Below, one piece after another: positions 35,687 to 43,248 of a stretch of DNA of 64,000 nt. Below the pieces are notes generated by a model that did no database searches, was not told the origin of the DNA, and saw nothing but the letters and a program-made list of their open reading frames with translations. Numbering within the stretch: the first letter of the stretch is position 1; each line of letters opens with the position of its first letter. This DNA comes from Flavobacterium sp. NRK F7 (GTDB lineage: Bacteria > Bacteroidota > Bacteroidia > Flavobacteriales > Flavobacteriaceae), in assembly GCF_024054195.1 (NCBI RefSeq), contig NZ_JAMXLB010000001.1:1541614-1605613 (forward strand). The letters are read 5' to 3'. The translations under genes and the position numbers were made by a program.

Positions 35687-37819
35687 TTACTCCTCCAATA
35701 AAACTTCTAAAATACGAATAGCAGCATCGCTAATTTTGGTTCCAGGACCAAAAACAGCTACCGCACCAGCATCGAATAAGAATTGGTAATCTTGCGCTGG
35801 AATGACACCACCCACAATCACCATAATGTCTTCCCGACCGTATTTTTGTAATTCGGCAATTACTTGAGGAACTAAAGTTTTATGACCCGCAGCCAAAGAA
35901 GAAACACCTAAAATATGTACGTCATTTTCAACGGCTTGTTTCGCGGCTTCTTGCGGTGTTTGGAACAACGGACCAATGTCTACGTCAAAACCAACGTCTG
36001 CATAACCAGTTGCCACTACTTTGGCACCACGATCATGACCATCCTGACCCATTTTGGCAATCATAATACGAGGACGACGTCCGTCTTTTTTAGCAAAAGC
36101 ATCGGCTAATTGTTTCGCTTTTTCAAAGCTTTCGTCATTTTTTATTTCTTTACTATACACGCCACTAAAACTTCTAATTTGTGCTTTATATCTTCCAAAT
36201 ACACTTTCGAGTGCATCGCTAATTTCTCCTAGAGTGGCTCTATTACGAGCTGCTTCTACAGCTAAAGATAATAAATTTCCATTACCTGTTTTAGCACATT
36301 CCGTTAATTTTGCCAAAGATGCGGCTACTTTTTGTGCATCTCGATTAGCTTTTATTTTAGCTAATAATTCTAATTGTTGGTTACGCACCATTTGATTGTC
36401 CACATCTAAAATATGTAACGGATCTTCTTTTTCCAAACGGTATTTGTTAACTCCAACAATTATATCTTGTCCGCTATCAATGCGGGCTTGTTTTCTAGCA
36501 GCAGCTTCTTCAATACGTAATTTTGGAATTCCTGCTTCAATCGCTTTGGTCATACCCCCTAAAGCTTCTACCTCTTCAATCAAAGCCCAAGCTTTTTCAG
36601 CAATTTCAGCCGTTAAGCTTTCTACATAATAACTTCCTGCCCAAGGATCCACCGTTTTACAAATTTTAGTTTCTTCTTGAAGGAAAATTTGCGTATTTCT
36701 AGCAATTCGAGCAGAGAAATCGGTTGGTAAAGCAATGGCTTCATCTAAAGCATTGGTATGTAAAGACTGCGTGCCACCAAAAGCAGCAGCAGCAGCTTCA
36801 ATAGCAGTACGCGCCACATTATTAAATGGATCTTGTTCCGTTAAACTCCATCCAGAAGTTTGACAGTGTGTACGTAAGGCTAATGATTTTTCGTCTTTAG
36901 GATGAAATTGTTTTAATAGTTTGGACCACAACATTCTGCCTGCACGCATTTTTGCAATTTCCATAAAATGATTCATTCCAATCGCCCAGAAAAACGAAAG
37001 GCGAGGCGCAAAAGTATCAATATCCATTCCAGCAGCTAAACCTGTGCGAATGTATTCTAATCCGTCTGCTAATGTGTAAGCCAATTCGATATCTGCAGTA
37101 GCACCTGCTTCTTGCATATGGTACCCAGAGATAGAAATCGAGTTGAATTTGGGCATATTTTTACTGGTATATTCAAAAATATCAGCAATAATTTTCATGG
37201 AAGGAGTAGGAGGATAGATGTAAGTGTTTCTTACCATAAACTCTTTCAGAATATCATTTTGAATAGTTCCTGAAAGTAATGCTGGTGCCACACCTTGTTC
37301 TTCTGCTGCAACAATATAGAAAGCCATAATAGGCAAAACCGCACCATTCATGGTCATGGAAACCGACATTTCTCCTAAGGGAATTTGGTCAAACAAAATT
37401 TTCATGTCTTCTACCGAATCGATGGCTACACCTGCTTTTCCAACATCGCCTACTACACGTTCATGATCAGAATCATAACCTCTATGAGTCGCTAAATCAA
37501 AGGCAACAGAAAGTCCTTTTTGACCCGCTGCTAAATTTCTACGGTAAAAAGCATTACTTTCCTCTGCAGTAGAAAAACCAGCATACTGACGAATGGTCCA
37601 AGGTCTTCTAACGTACATGGTGCTGTATGGGCCACGAAGATTAGGTGTAAACCCTGCTGCGAAACCAATATGTTCTAAATTTTGAATATCTTCTTCTGTG
37701 TAAGTTGATTTTACCTCAATTCCTTCTGCGGTAATGAAATTCTCTTTTCCGCTCGAACTGACAGATTCTGATTTCTGACTTCTGACTTCTAATTTTAAAT
37801 TTTGTATGTCTTTTCTCAT
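35687..37819 (-). CDS. mutB: Methylmalonyl-CoA mutase large (B12-binding) subunit
   Basis: The large subunit of this adenosylcobalamin enzyme interconverts (R)-methylmalonyl-CoA and succinyl-CoA. The 710-residue protein has the TIM-barrel substrate domain ([41 protein letters not shown]) and a C-terminal cobalamin domain with GQDGHDRG (the Co-ligating His), GVSSLAAGH and [10 protein letters not shown]. Residues 8-17 ([10 protein letters not shown]) are encoded by a heptamer tandem repeat and form an extension unlike the conserved family start. It is downstream of mutA and a lipoprotein gene on the same strand, 23 bp after the latter. Confidence 0.96.
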   Translation of the reverse strand: MRKDIQNLKLEVRSQKSESVSSSGKENFITAEGIEVKSTYTEEDIQNLEHIGFAAGFTPNLRGPYSTMYVRRPWTIRQYAGFSTAEESNAFYRRNLAAGQKGLSVAFDLATHRGYDSDHERVVGDVGKAGVAIDSVEDMKILFDQIPLGEMSVSMTMNGAVLPIMAFYIVAAEEQGVAPALLSGTIQNDILKEFMVRNTYIYPPTPSMKIIADIFEYTSKNMPKFNSISISGYHMQEAGATADIELAYTLADGLEYIRTGLAAGMDIDTFAPRLSFFWAIGMNHFMEIAKMRAGRMLWSKLLKQFHPKDEKSLALRTHCQTSGWSLTEQDPFNNVARTAIEAAAAAFGGTQSLHTNALDEAIALPTDFSARIARNTQIFLQEETKICKTVDPWAGSYYVESLTAEIAEKAWALIEEVEALGGMTKAIEAGIPKLRIEEAAARKQARIDSGQDIIVGVNKYRLEKEDPLHILDVDNQMVRNQQLELLAKIKANRDAQKVAASLAKLTECAKTGNGNLLSLAVEAARNRATLGEISDALESVFGRYKAQIRSFSGVYSKEIKNDESFEKAKQLADAFAKKDGRRPRIMIAKMGQDGHDRGAKVVATGYADVGFDVDIGPLFQTPQEAAKQAVENDVHILGVSSLAAGHKTLVPQVIAELQKYGREDIMVIVGGVIPAQDYQFLFDAGAVAVFGPGTKISDAAIRILEVLLEE
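37765..37792. repeat. Heptamer tandem repeat inside mutB
   Basis: On the minus strand four heptamers read TTAGAAG, TCAGAAG, TCAGAAA, TCAGAAT. They are the same TYAGAAR family as the intergenic arrays at 8400-8427 and 22854-22867, and they encode residues about 10-18 of MutB. Confidence 0.8.
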
Positions 37820-37842
37820 AGTACATTCATTTTTTGATTTAA

Positions 37843-38469
37843 TTATAGCCTTATTTTTTGAATATAAGGATCAAAATCAAGCAAAGAAGGTGTTTCTAAA
37901 TTTACAAAAACACTTTTTTTGTTATAACTAATAAAATAGACATATTTGTACATGTCTACGATAAGTTTGGGAGATTTTACTTGGTAAATCACTTTAAAAA
38001 TACTGATGTTTTTATTTCCTTTAAACTGTGATTCCATTATTTCAAAATCTATTTCGGTATTGTTAGCTTTGATTATATTATCAACTATACCAAGCATATA
38101 TTTTGCATCAGAATTCGTAAAGGCTACGTATCTTTCCGGTAAAACTTTTACAATACTAGCGCCTTTTAAATATTCAAAAAGATATATTTTTTTTCCAGAA
38201 TCTTGAATGTCTTTAAAGCGTTTTTTTTCAGCATAATAAGCTGAACTATCCCCAGATTGTGCAATTTGGTTTAAATAATTTTGTGTATTGGTATACTTAA
38301 ATTCTTCAGGTAAAAATACTTTTATTTTTTCAGCTTTTATGGTGTGATACGTTCCACTAATTTCTTTTTTCTGATTCTCAATGATTGCTTCAGAGGTTTT
38401 TTCGGCAATTTCTTTACAGGAAGTGCTTAGGAAAATAAGAAATACTATAGATATAATTTTTTTGATCAT
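37843..38469 (-). CDS. Hypothetical lipoprotein between mutA and mutB
   Basis: This 208-residue protein has a lipoprotein signal peptide (IFLSTSCKE, Cys about 18) and a soluble alpha/beta domain with no recognised motif. [14 protein letters not shown] stretch and [13 protein letters not shown] end it. Its ATG overlaps the mutA stop as ATGA and it ends 23 bp before mutB, so it is fully embedded in the methylmalonyl-CoA mutase operon. A metabolic role is not implied by the sequence; an envelope lipoprotein here is unexpected. No function can be assigned. Confidence 0.8.
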   Translation of the reverse strand: MIKKIISIVFLIFLSTSCKEIAEKTSEAIIENQKKEISGTYHTIKAEKIKVFLPEEFKYTNTQNYLNQIAQSGDSSAYYAEKKRFKDIQDSGKKIYLFEYLKGASIVKVLPERYVAFTNSDAKYMLGIVDNIIKANNTEIDFEIMESQFKGNKNISIFKVIYQVKSPKLIVDMYKYVYFISYNKKSVFVNLETPSLLDFDPYIQKIRL

Positions 38470-39845
38470 TCTTCTTGAGCTAAGCGTTCTTGTTCTAGTT
38501 TTTCAGCTAATCTTTTTTCGATAATTGGTGTAATTAGCGTTTTGCGCGAATGGGTTTTTACAAATGGGAATAGTTCCAAATCATCCTTCATTCGGTCATT
38601 TTTATTTGGATATTTATTAGTACCTAATAAAATTTCTTTTCCTGAATCGAAAAGTTCTTGTTCTTTGGTAGCGCTTTCTTTTATTTTTCGTTGGATTGTG
38701 CCTTCAATTAATTGCGTAATGAACCCACCATTTGCTTCAATATCTTTAAAAAGTTGGAGTGCTTTTTCAGCTAATTGTTCTGTAATAGTTTCGATATAAT
38801 AAGCGCCATCAGCAGGATTGTTGACTTTATCGAAATAGCTTTCGTTCTTTAAAACTAATAATTGGTTACGAGAAATACGATCACCAAATTCATTATCTTT
38901 ATGATATAACGCATCATAGGCAAGATTCGCAACAGAATCAGCACCACCTAAAATAGCACTCATGCATTCGGTTGTAGTGCGAAGCATGTTTACATTGTAA
39001 TCGTATAAAGTTTTGTTTCGTTTCGTTGGTGTTGCTAATATATGACATTCGATATTGGGATGGTATTCTTTTGCTAGTATTTCAAATAGAAGGCGCAAGG
39101 CTCTCAGTTTGGCAATTTCAAAAAAGTAATGCGTTCCCACAGCAACTTCAATAGTAATGGTTATTTTTGAATTAGATTCAACAGACCAGTTGATTCTATT
39201 GAAATATTCATTTGCATGCGCTAAAGTATAAGCCAATTGCTGAATGATATTAGCTCCAGCATTTTGATAAATATGCGTTTGCAAATTTAGAAACGGCAGG
39301 TTTGTTTTAGCAACAATTTGATTTAATGTGTTAAAATCAGTGTCTAAATTGGTGAACCAATTTCCTTCTTTGACTAAATGACCTATGGGGTCAATTTGGA
39401 TAGAAAAATTTGCCTTATTTTTGGTTGCAAAATCATTAATTTGATTTACGAAATCGATTGATAAAAAAGGTAAATAAAAAAAATAGTGGTTGTTATCTAA
39501 CGGAAGATTTTGCATTAAATCCTTTATAATTACCGACTCATTTTCAATCGTAAAGCGAATGCTTTCTGCACCCCGCTGTAAAGAATCTAGTGCTTTTTTA
39601 TTGGATTTTGTAACATCGTGAACAAAAATATTTTGTACAATTTTAAATTGGGTTACTTGAGTGTTGACTTGAGTATTAGTTTCAAATTCGTCTGCATGGT
39701 AGAAAGGTTTCACTTTAATACCTTCTAAACTTTCCCAAACTAAAGTTTCATTATAATCGGCACCTTTGAGTTCAAATTGTATTTTTTGTTTCCATTCTTT
39801 AGAGGAAATGGCTTCAAACTCTTGAAATAATTTTTGACTTTCCAT
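38466..39845 (-). CDS. mutA: Methylmalonyl-CoA mutase small subunit
   Basis: This is the non-catalytic partner of the B12-dependent mutase heterodimer. The 460-residue protein keeps the degenerate TIM barrel (EWKQKIQFELKGADYNETLVWESLEGI, WSVESNSKITITIEVAVGTHYFFEIAKLRALR, NPADGAYYIETITEQLAEKA). It ends without the cobalamin-like domain seen in longer MutA proteins, as in other Bacteroidota (from memory). I choose the ATG at 39845 (MESQKLFQEF) rather than a TTG-initiated frame from 39953, whose extra residues do not resemble the family. It overlaps the lipoprotein gene by ATGA. Confidence 0.93.
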   Translation of the reverse strand: MESQKLFQEFEAISSKEWKQKIQFELKGADYNETLVWESLEGIKVKPFYHADEFETNTQVNTQVTQFKIVQNIFVHDVTKSNKKALDSLQRGAESIRFTIENESVIIKDLMQNLPLDNNHYFFYLPFLSIDFVNQINDFATKNKANFSIQIDPIGHLVKEGNWFTNLDTDFNTLNQIVAKTNLPFLNLQTHIYQNAGANIIQQLAYTLAHANEYFNRINWSVESNSKITITIEVAVGTHYFFEIAKLRALRLLFEILAKEYHPNIECHILATPTKRNKTLYDYNVNMLRTTTECMSAILGGADSVANLAYDALYHKDNEFGDRISRNQLLVLKNESYFDKVNNPADGAYYIETITEQLAEKALQLFKDIEANGGFITQLIEGTIQRKIKESATKEQELFDSGKEILLGTNKYPNKNDRMKDDLELFPFVKTHSRKTLITPIIEKRLAEKLEQERLAQEE

Positions 39846-39973
39846 TAGTTGTTTTTTTAATGGTTTTACTGTTCCTATCGTTTGTTTTAGTCCTGATGGA
39901 AGCCAACTACCTTGTAGTGCGTACAGCAGGAACATGGTTGAAAAGAAGCGCAAAAGTGAGACTTCAAAATCAA

Positions 39974-40315
39974 TTAAAAATCGTTTTGCTCTTGTTTTTC
40001 TTCTCCTTCAAATTCGATAATATAAATATCTTCGTTTTCGCGTTTCATATAATATTTTTCTCGAGCATATTTTTCAATTTGATCGGGATTTTTCAATTTT
40101 TTGATGCGAATACTGTCTTTTTTAATTTCGGTTTCGTAATAGTTGATATTGTCTTGCAATTCGTCTATTTCTTTATTCAGAACCCGATGTTCTAAATACG
40201 AATAATTGTCTAGAAAAAGCATCCAAACCAGAAATCCTAGGGTTACTAATAGGTATCTGTTTCCTAAAAAACTAAGGAAAGTAAATTGTGATAATATGCT
40301 TTTAATTTTTTTCAA
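39974..40315 (-). CDS. Septum formation initiator family protein (FtsB/DivIC-like)
   Basis: This 113-residue bitopic protein has one membrane span (about 20-40, LVTLGFLVWMLFLDNYS) followed by a coiled coil (about 45-80, EIDELQDNINYYETEIKKD) and the PDQIEKYAREKYYMKRENEDIY motif characteristic of FtsB/DivIC. It would join FtsL and FtsQ/DivIB at the division site. The start is a TTG at 40315, 1 bp after the udk stop, which points to translational coupling with udk. The short C-terminal tail is acidic. Confidence 0.9.
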   Translation of the reverse strand: MKKIKSILSQFTFLSFLGNRYLLVTLGFLVWMLFLDNYSYLEHRVLNKEIDELQDNINYYETEIKKDSIRIKKLKNPDQIEKYAREKYYMKRENEDIYIIEFEGEEKQEQNDF

Positions 40316-40316
40316 A

Positions 40317-40925
40317 TTAACGGATGCGTTGTTTGATTACCGCTCTCACTACGTCGATAGCTACGGTATTGTATTTGTCATTTGGAATAATAATATCAGC
40401 ATACGCTTTAGTCGGTTCAATGAACTGTTGGTGCATCGGTTTTAAAGTGTTTTGGTAACGGTTCAAAACTTCTTCCATATCTCTTCCTCTTTCCGCAATG
40501 TCTCTTTTCAAACGTCGGATTAAGCGTTCGTCTGAATCGGCATGAACAAAAACTTTAATGTCAAACATTTCGCGTAACTCTGGATTGGTTAAAATTAGAA
40601 TTCCTTCTACTATCATTACTTTTCGAGGATGTGTAATGATAGAGTCGTCTGTTCTATCGTGTGTTACAAAGGAATAAACCGGTTGTTCAATCGTTTTACC
40701 TGCTTTTAAATCTTTTAAATGTGCAACTAATAAATCAAAATCAATGGCTCTTGGATGGTCAAAATTTATTTTAGTACGTTCATCATAACTAAGGTGATGT
40801 GTTTCTTTATAGTATGAATCTTGTGAGATAATTCCAACTTCAGTTGCCGGTAATTCATTCATAATTTGGTGAACTACAGTGGTTTTTCCACTTCCTGTTC
40901 CACCAGCTATTCCTATTATTAACAT
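40317..40925 (-). CDS. udk: Uridine kinase
   Basis: Uridine kinase phosphorylates uridine and cytidine with ATP or GTP in pyrimidine salvage. The 202-residue protein has the P-loop GIAGGTGSGKTTV (about residue 10), the substrate region SQDSYYKE and FDHPRAIDFD, MIVEGILIL as Walker B, and RRLKRDIAERGRDMEEVLNRY. Length is standard. The start ATG at 40925 has a TAAATTTG box 20 bp upstream. It is the first gene of a minus-strand run with the DivIC-like gene and probably the mutase genes, though a 128-bp gap separates those. Confidence 0.95.
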   Translation of the reverse strand: MLIIGIAGGTGSGKTTVVHQIMNELPATEVGIISQDSYYKETHHLSYDERTKINFDHPRAIDFDLLVAHLKDLKAGKTIEQPVYSFVTHDRTDDSIITHPRKVMIVEGILILTNPELREMFDIKVFVHADSDERLIRRLKRDIAERGRDMEEVLNRYQNTLKPMHQQFIEPTKAYADIIIPNDKYNTVAIDVVRAVIKQRIR

Positions 40926-40945
40926 TTTTGATTTATTTTATTGGG

Positions 40946-40953
40946 CAAATTTA
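40946..40953 (-). promoter_or_regulatory. Candidate -7 box for udk
   Basis: The minus strand reads TAAATTTG, a TAnnTTTG match, 20 bp before the ATG at 40925. Confidence 0.45.
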
Positions 40954-41112
40954 AGTATTTGATTTTAATTTTAGGACTATTCGCTAAATTATAGATTATA
41001 AAACTATTGTAAATTCTTAGGACTTCAAAAGATACTGTTTTTTTAGGTAAAGTTGAAAATTTAGGGTATTATTTAGTCTCTTTTTTGATTTGAAAAAAAA
41101 AATATTTTTTTA

Positions 41113-41143
41113 TTTGCAGGTCTTAATTTTAGTCTTATATTTG
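41113..41143 (+). promoter_or_regulatory. Bacteroidota promoter of tRNA-Pro
   Basis: TTTG at 41113-41116, a 19-bp spacer and TATATTTG at 41136-41143 give a perfect TTTG-N19-TAnnTTTG promoter. The tRNA starts 12 bp after it. Confidence 0.85.
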
Positions 41144-41155
41144 CATCCTCGTTCA

Positions 41156-41230
41156 CGGGGTGTAGCGTAGCCCGGTTATCGCGCCTGCTTTGGGAGCAGG
41201 AGGTCGCAGGTTCGAATCCTGCCACCCCGA
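41156..41230 (+). tRNA. tRNA-Pro (anticodon TGG)
   Basis: The acceptor stem CGGGGTG pairs perfectly with CACCCCG (41223-41229), with discriminator A at 41230. The anticodon stem CCTGC/GCAGG encloses the loop TTTGGGA with anticodon TGG at 41191-41193. The T arm is GCAGG-TTCGAAT-CCTGC. CCA is not encoded. A strong promoter precedes it and a terminator follows. Confidence 0.97.
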
Positions 41231-41231
41231 C

Positions 41232-41268
41232 AAAAAAAGCCTTTCTGATTTAGAAAGGCTTTTTTTAT
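41232..41268 (+). terminator. Terminator after tRNA-Pro
   Basis: The hairpin AAAGCCTTTCT/AGAAAGGCTTT is followed by a T-run directly after the tRNA 3' end. Confidence 0.88.
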
Positions 41269-41363
41269 TTAAACTATGCCGCAAAGCATTTTTTTGTATT
41301 TTTCATGATGTTTTTATTCCATTACGACTAGTACCTTTTTATAATTGTAAAATTTTACAAAAA

Positions 41364-41963
41364 ATGTCAAATCCTACAGCATATAAATTTCTTTTTGAAC
41401 AAGTAATTCGAAGTTATGCTCCTGTAAGTGATGCATCCATCGAATTGTTGTATGAGATAACGGAACTTGAGCATTTTTCAAAAGGAACTTTGCTTTTACA
41501 AGTTGGAGAAGTAGCAAAATCACTTCATGTTATTTGTAAAGGAGCCATTATTGCTTATTTTATAGATGAGAAAGGAAATACATATAATAAAAATATTTTT
41601 TTAGAAAAAAACTTTGCAGGATCAAAAGTGTCTTGTCTAAAAGGAATTCCTTCTGAATTTGCTTTAGAAACACTAGAAGATTGTACGATTCTCACTTTAA
41701 ATTATAAGAAGTATAGAGAACTAATTGAGAAACATACAGATTTAAAAGATTTTTATATTGCTTATCTTGAAAAAAACTGGGTGATAGATAAAGAAAAAAG
41801 AGAAATTAGTTTGGTAATGCAATCGGCAACGGAAAGATATTTACAATTAGTACAGATGTATCCTACTATAGACAAACGCATTCCGTTACATCATATTGCA
41901 TCTCATCTCGGTATAACTCCCACACAGCTGAGTCGCATTCGTAAAGAATTAAAAGAAAAATAA
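41364..41963 (+). CDS. Crp/Fnr family transcriptional regulator
   Basis: This 199-residue protein has a cyclic-nucleotide-binding-like beta-roll (about 25-125, KGTLLLQVGEVAKSLHVICKG) and a C-terminal winged helix (HHIASHLGITPTQLSRIRKE, about 175-195). The ligand-binding Arg-Ser phosphate cassette of CRP is not evident, so the effector may differ. I choose the ATG at 41364; the frame stays open upstream across the tRNA and terminator but that part is not coding. The transporter and acetyltransferase genes follow after 54 bp and are likely targets, by proximity only. Confidence 0.9.
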   Translation: MSNPTAYKFLFEQVIRSYAPVSDASIELLYEITELEHFSKGTLLLQVGEVAKSLHVICKGAIIAYFIDEKGNTYNKNIFLEKNFAGSKVSCLKGIPSEFALETLEDCTILTLNYKKYRELIEKHTDLKDFYIAYLEKNWVIDKEKREISLVMQSATERYLQLVQMYPTIDKRIPLHHIASHLGITPTQLSRIRKELKEK

Positions 41964-42005
41964 TATCCATCAACATATGTAAAGGAGTACTATAATTCTC
42001 TAATC

Positions 42006-42013
42006 TAACTTTG
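42006..42013 (+). promoter_or_regulatory. Candidate -7 box abutting the YdcZ-like gene
   Basis: TAACTTTG is a full TAnnTTTG match whose last base is 5 bp from the ATG at 42018. Transcription would begin at or near the start codon. This is the same geometry as at lpxK. Confidence 0.4.
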
Positions 42014-42017
42014 CACT

Positions 42018-42467
42018 ATGAAAGAGATTAGTTTATACACTATTGCCTTTTTAGGTGGTATTTTTTTAGCAGTTCAAGCAGGATTTAATTCGCAGTTAGG
42101 GAACTATTTAAAACAACCTGTATTTGCTGTTGTTGTCACTTCGTTTGGAAGTACTTTGTTTGGAATCTTACTCGCTTGCTTGCTTACAAAAAAAGCACCT
42201 ACAACTACATTGTTGGTCAATGTACCTTGGTATTTGTGGTTTGCTGGTGCGTTTTTTAGTATGCTAGGCATCTCTTTTTATTTTTATACAATACCAAAAC
42301 TAGGTATATCCAAAGTAATAGTTTTGGGTTTATGTGGGCAACTTTTATTTTCTTTTTTAGCAGGTAATTACGGTTGGTTAGAAGTGCCTGTTGAACTAAT
42401 TACACCCAAACGAGTTTTAGGAATTGGAGCGATGATTATTGGAATTCTTTTATTAAATATGAAATGA
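42018..42467 (+). CDS. DMT superfamily transporter (DUF606/YdcZ-like)
   Basis: This 149-residue protein has five hydrophobic spans. It opens with FLGGIFLAVQAGFNSQLGNY, typical of the half-size DUF606 (YdcZ) branch of the drug/metabolite transporter superfamily; such proteins work as dimers. GLCGQLLFSFLAGNYGWL and GAMIIGILLLN close it. The substrate is unknown. Its end overlaps the acetyltransferase by 4 bp (ATGA), so the two are translated together, and the Crp-like regulator lies upstream on the same strand. Confidence 0.88.
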   Translation: MKEISLYTIAFLGGIFLAVQAGFNSQLGNYLKQPVFAVVVTSFGSTLFGILLACLLTKKAPTTTLLVNVPWYLWFAGAFFSMLGISFYFYTIPKLGISKVIVLGLCGQLLFSFLAGNYGWLEVPVELITPKRVLGIGAMIIGILLLNMK

Positions 42468-43186
42468 TGAATACTACGCAAATAAATATTAAAAACTTAA
42501 CGTCACTTTGGAAAGAAGCGGCTTTAGTAACGGGTGATTATACTGTTTCAGAAAATACAGCAATAGCAACAATAAATAAAGGGGAATGGCCTAACCGAAT
42601 TTGGTCACAAAAAAGTAACGAAGTTGATATTGAAAAAATAAAGCAGCTACTAGAAAACAACAAGATAGGACTTACATATGCTTATTTTAAAGAAGGTGAA
42701 AATGATAAACATTCTGATTTTTCCATGTTTCGACTAAAATCTATTCAATATGGGATGTCTTTGCGACTTGATAAAAATTGGGATACACTATTTCGATTGT
42801 CTTTTCAAGAAATAGAAGATAAAGAGGGTATAACTATGTGGACTTCAAATTTTGAGAAGGCTTTTGGATATTCTATTTCAGATGAAGTGCTTCAGAAAAC
42901 AAAAGATACCATATCTTTTTTTACCATAACTTTTGAAGGTGAAAGAGTAGGAACTGTTGCTTTGTATGTTACTGAGACCGTTGCAGGAATTCATTGCTTA
43001 GGCGTCATTCCTGCAATGAGAGGAAAAGGTTTTGCAAGAGAAATCATGCAATTTGTTTTAAACCTTGCTCAAAAAAAAGGAGCTACTATAGCTGTTTTAC
43101 AAGCTTCTGAGAGGGCAAAAGAATTATATCTTTCTATGGGATTTCAGCAGGACTTTTTAGTGTATAACTATATTGCGAAACTTTAA
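42464..43186 (+). CDS. GNAT family N-acetyltransferase
   Basis: This 240-residue protein is a GCN5-related N-acetyltransferase. The C-terminal domain (about 140-240) carries VGTVALYVTETVAGIHCLGVIP and the acetyl-CoA-binding MRGKGFAREIM (R/Q-x-x-G-x-G/A type). The remaining N-terminal part looks like a second, degenerate GNAT fold. The acetylated substrate is unknown. It overlaps the transporter gene, giving a regulator, carrier and acetyltransferase set that could handle one small compound. It ends before a terminator at 43201-43227. Confidence 0.88.
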   Translation: MMNTTQINIKNLTSLWKEAALVTGDYTVSENTAIATINKGEWPNRIWSQKSNEVDIEKIKQLLENNKIGLTYAYFKEGENDKHSDFSMFRLKSIQYGMSLRLDKNWDTLFRLSFQEIEDKEGITMWTSNFEKAFGYSISDEVLQKTKDTISFFTITFEGERVGTVALYVTETVAGIHCLGVIPAMRGKGFAREIMQFVLNLAQKKGATIAVLQASERAKELYLSMGFQQDFLVYNYIAKL

Positions 43187-43200
43187 TTTATTAAATAAAA

Positions 43201-43227
43201 AAAACCTTTCAACTACTGAAAGGTTTT
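43201..43227. terminator. Bidirectional terminator
   Basis: A 10-bp stem AAAACCTTTC/GAAAGGTTTT with a 7-nt loop lies between the converging GNAT and TonB-dependent receptor genes. Confidence 0.85.
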
Positions 43228-43248
43228 ATTTCTTTTATATCTCTAAAA

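Noticed and set aside
35915..36629. Plus-strand open frames opposite mutB
   Set aside because: Antisense to strongly conserved catalytic and cobalamin-binding sequence.
39846..39953. Extended N-terminus of MutA
   Set aside because: The extra 36 residues start at TTG and do not resemble the family; the ATG at 39845 matches the expected N-terminus.
41190..41363. N-terminal extension of the Crp-like regulator
   Set aside because: The frame runs through the tRNA 3' half and its terminator; the family N-terminus fits the ATG at 41364.
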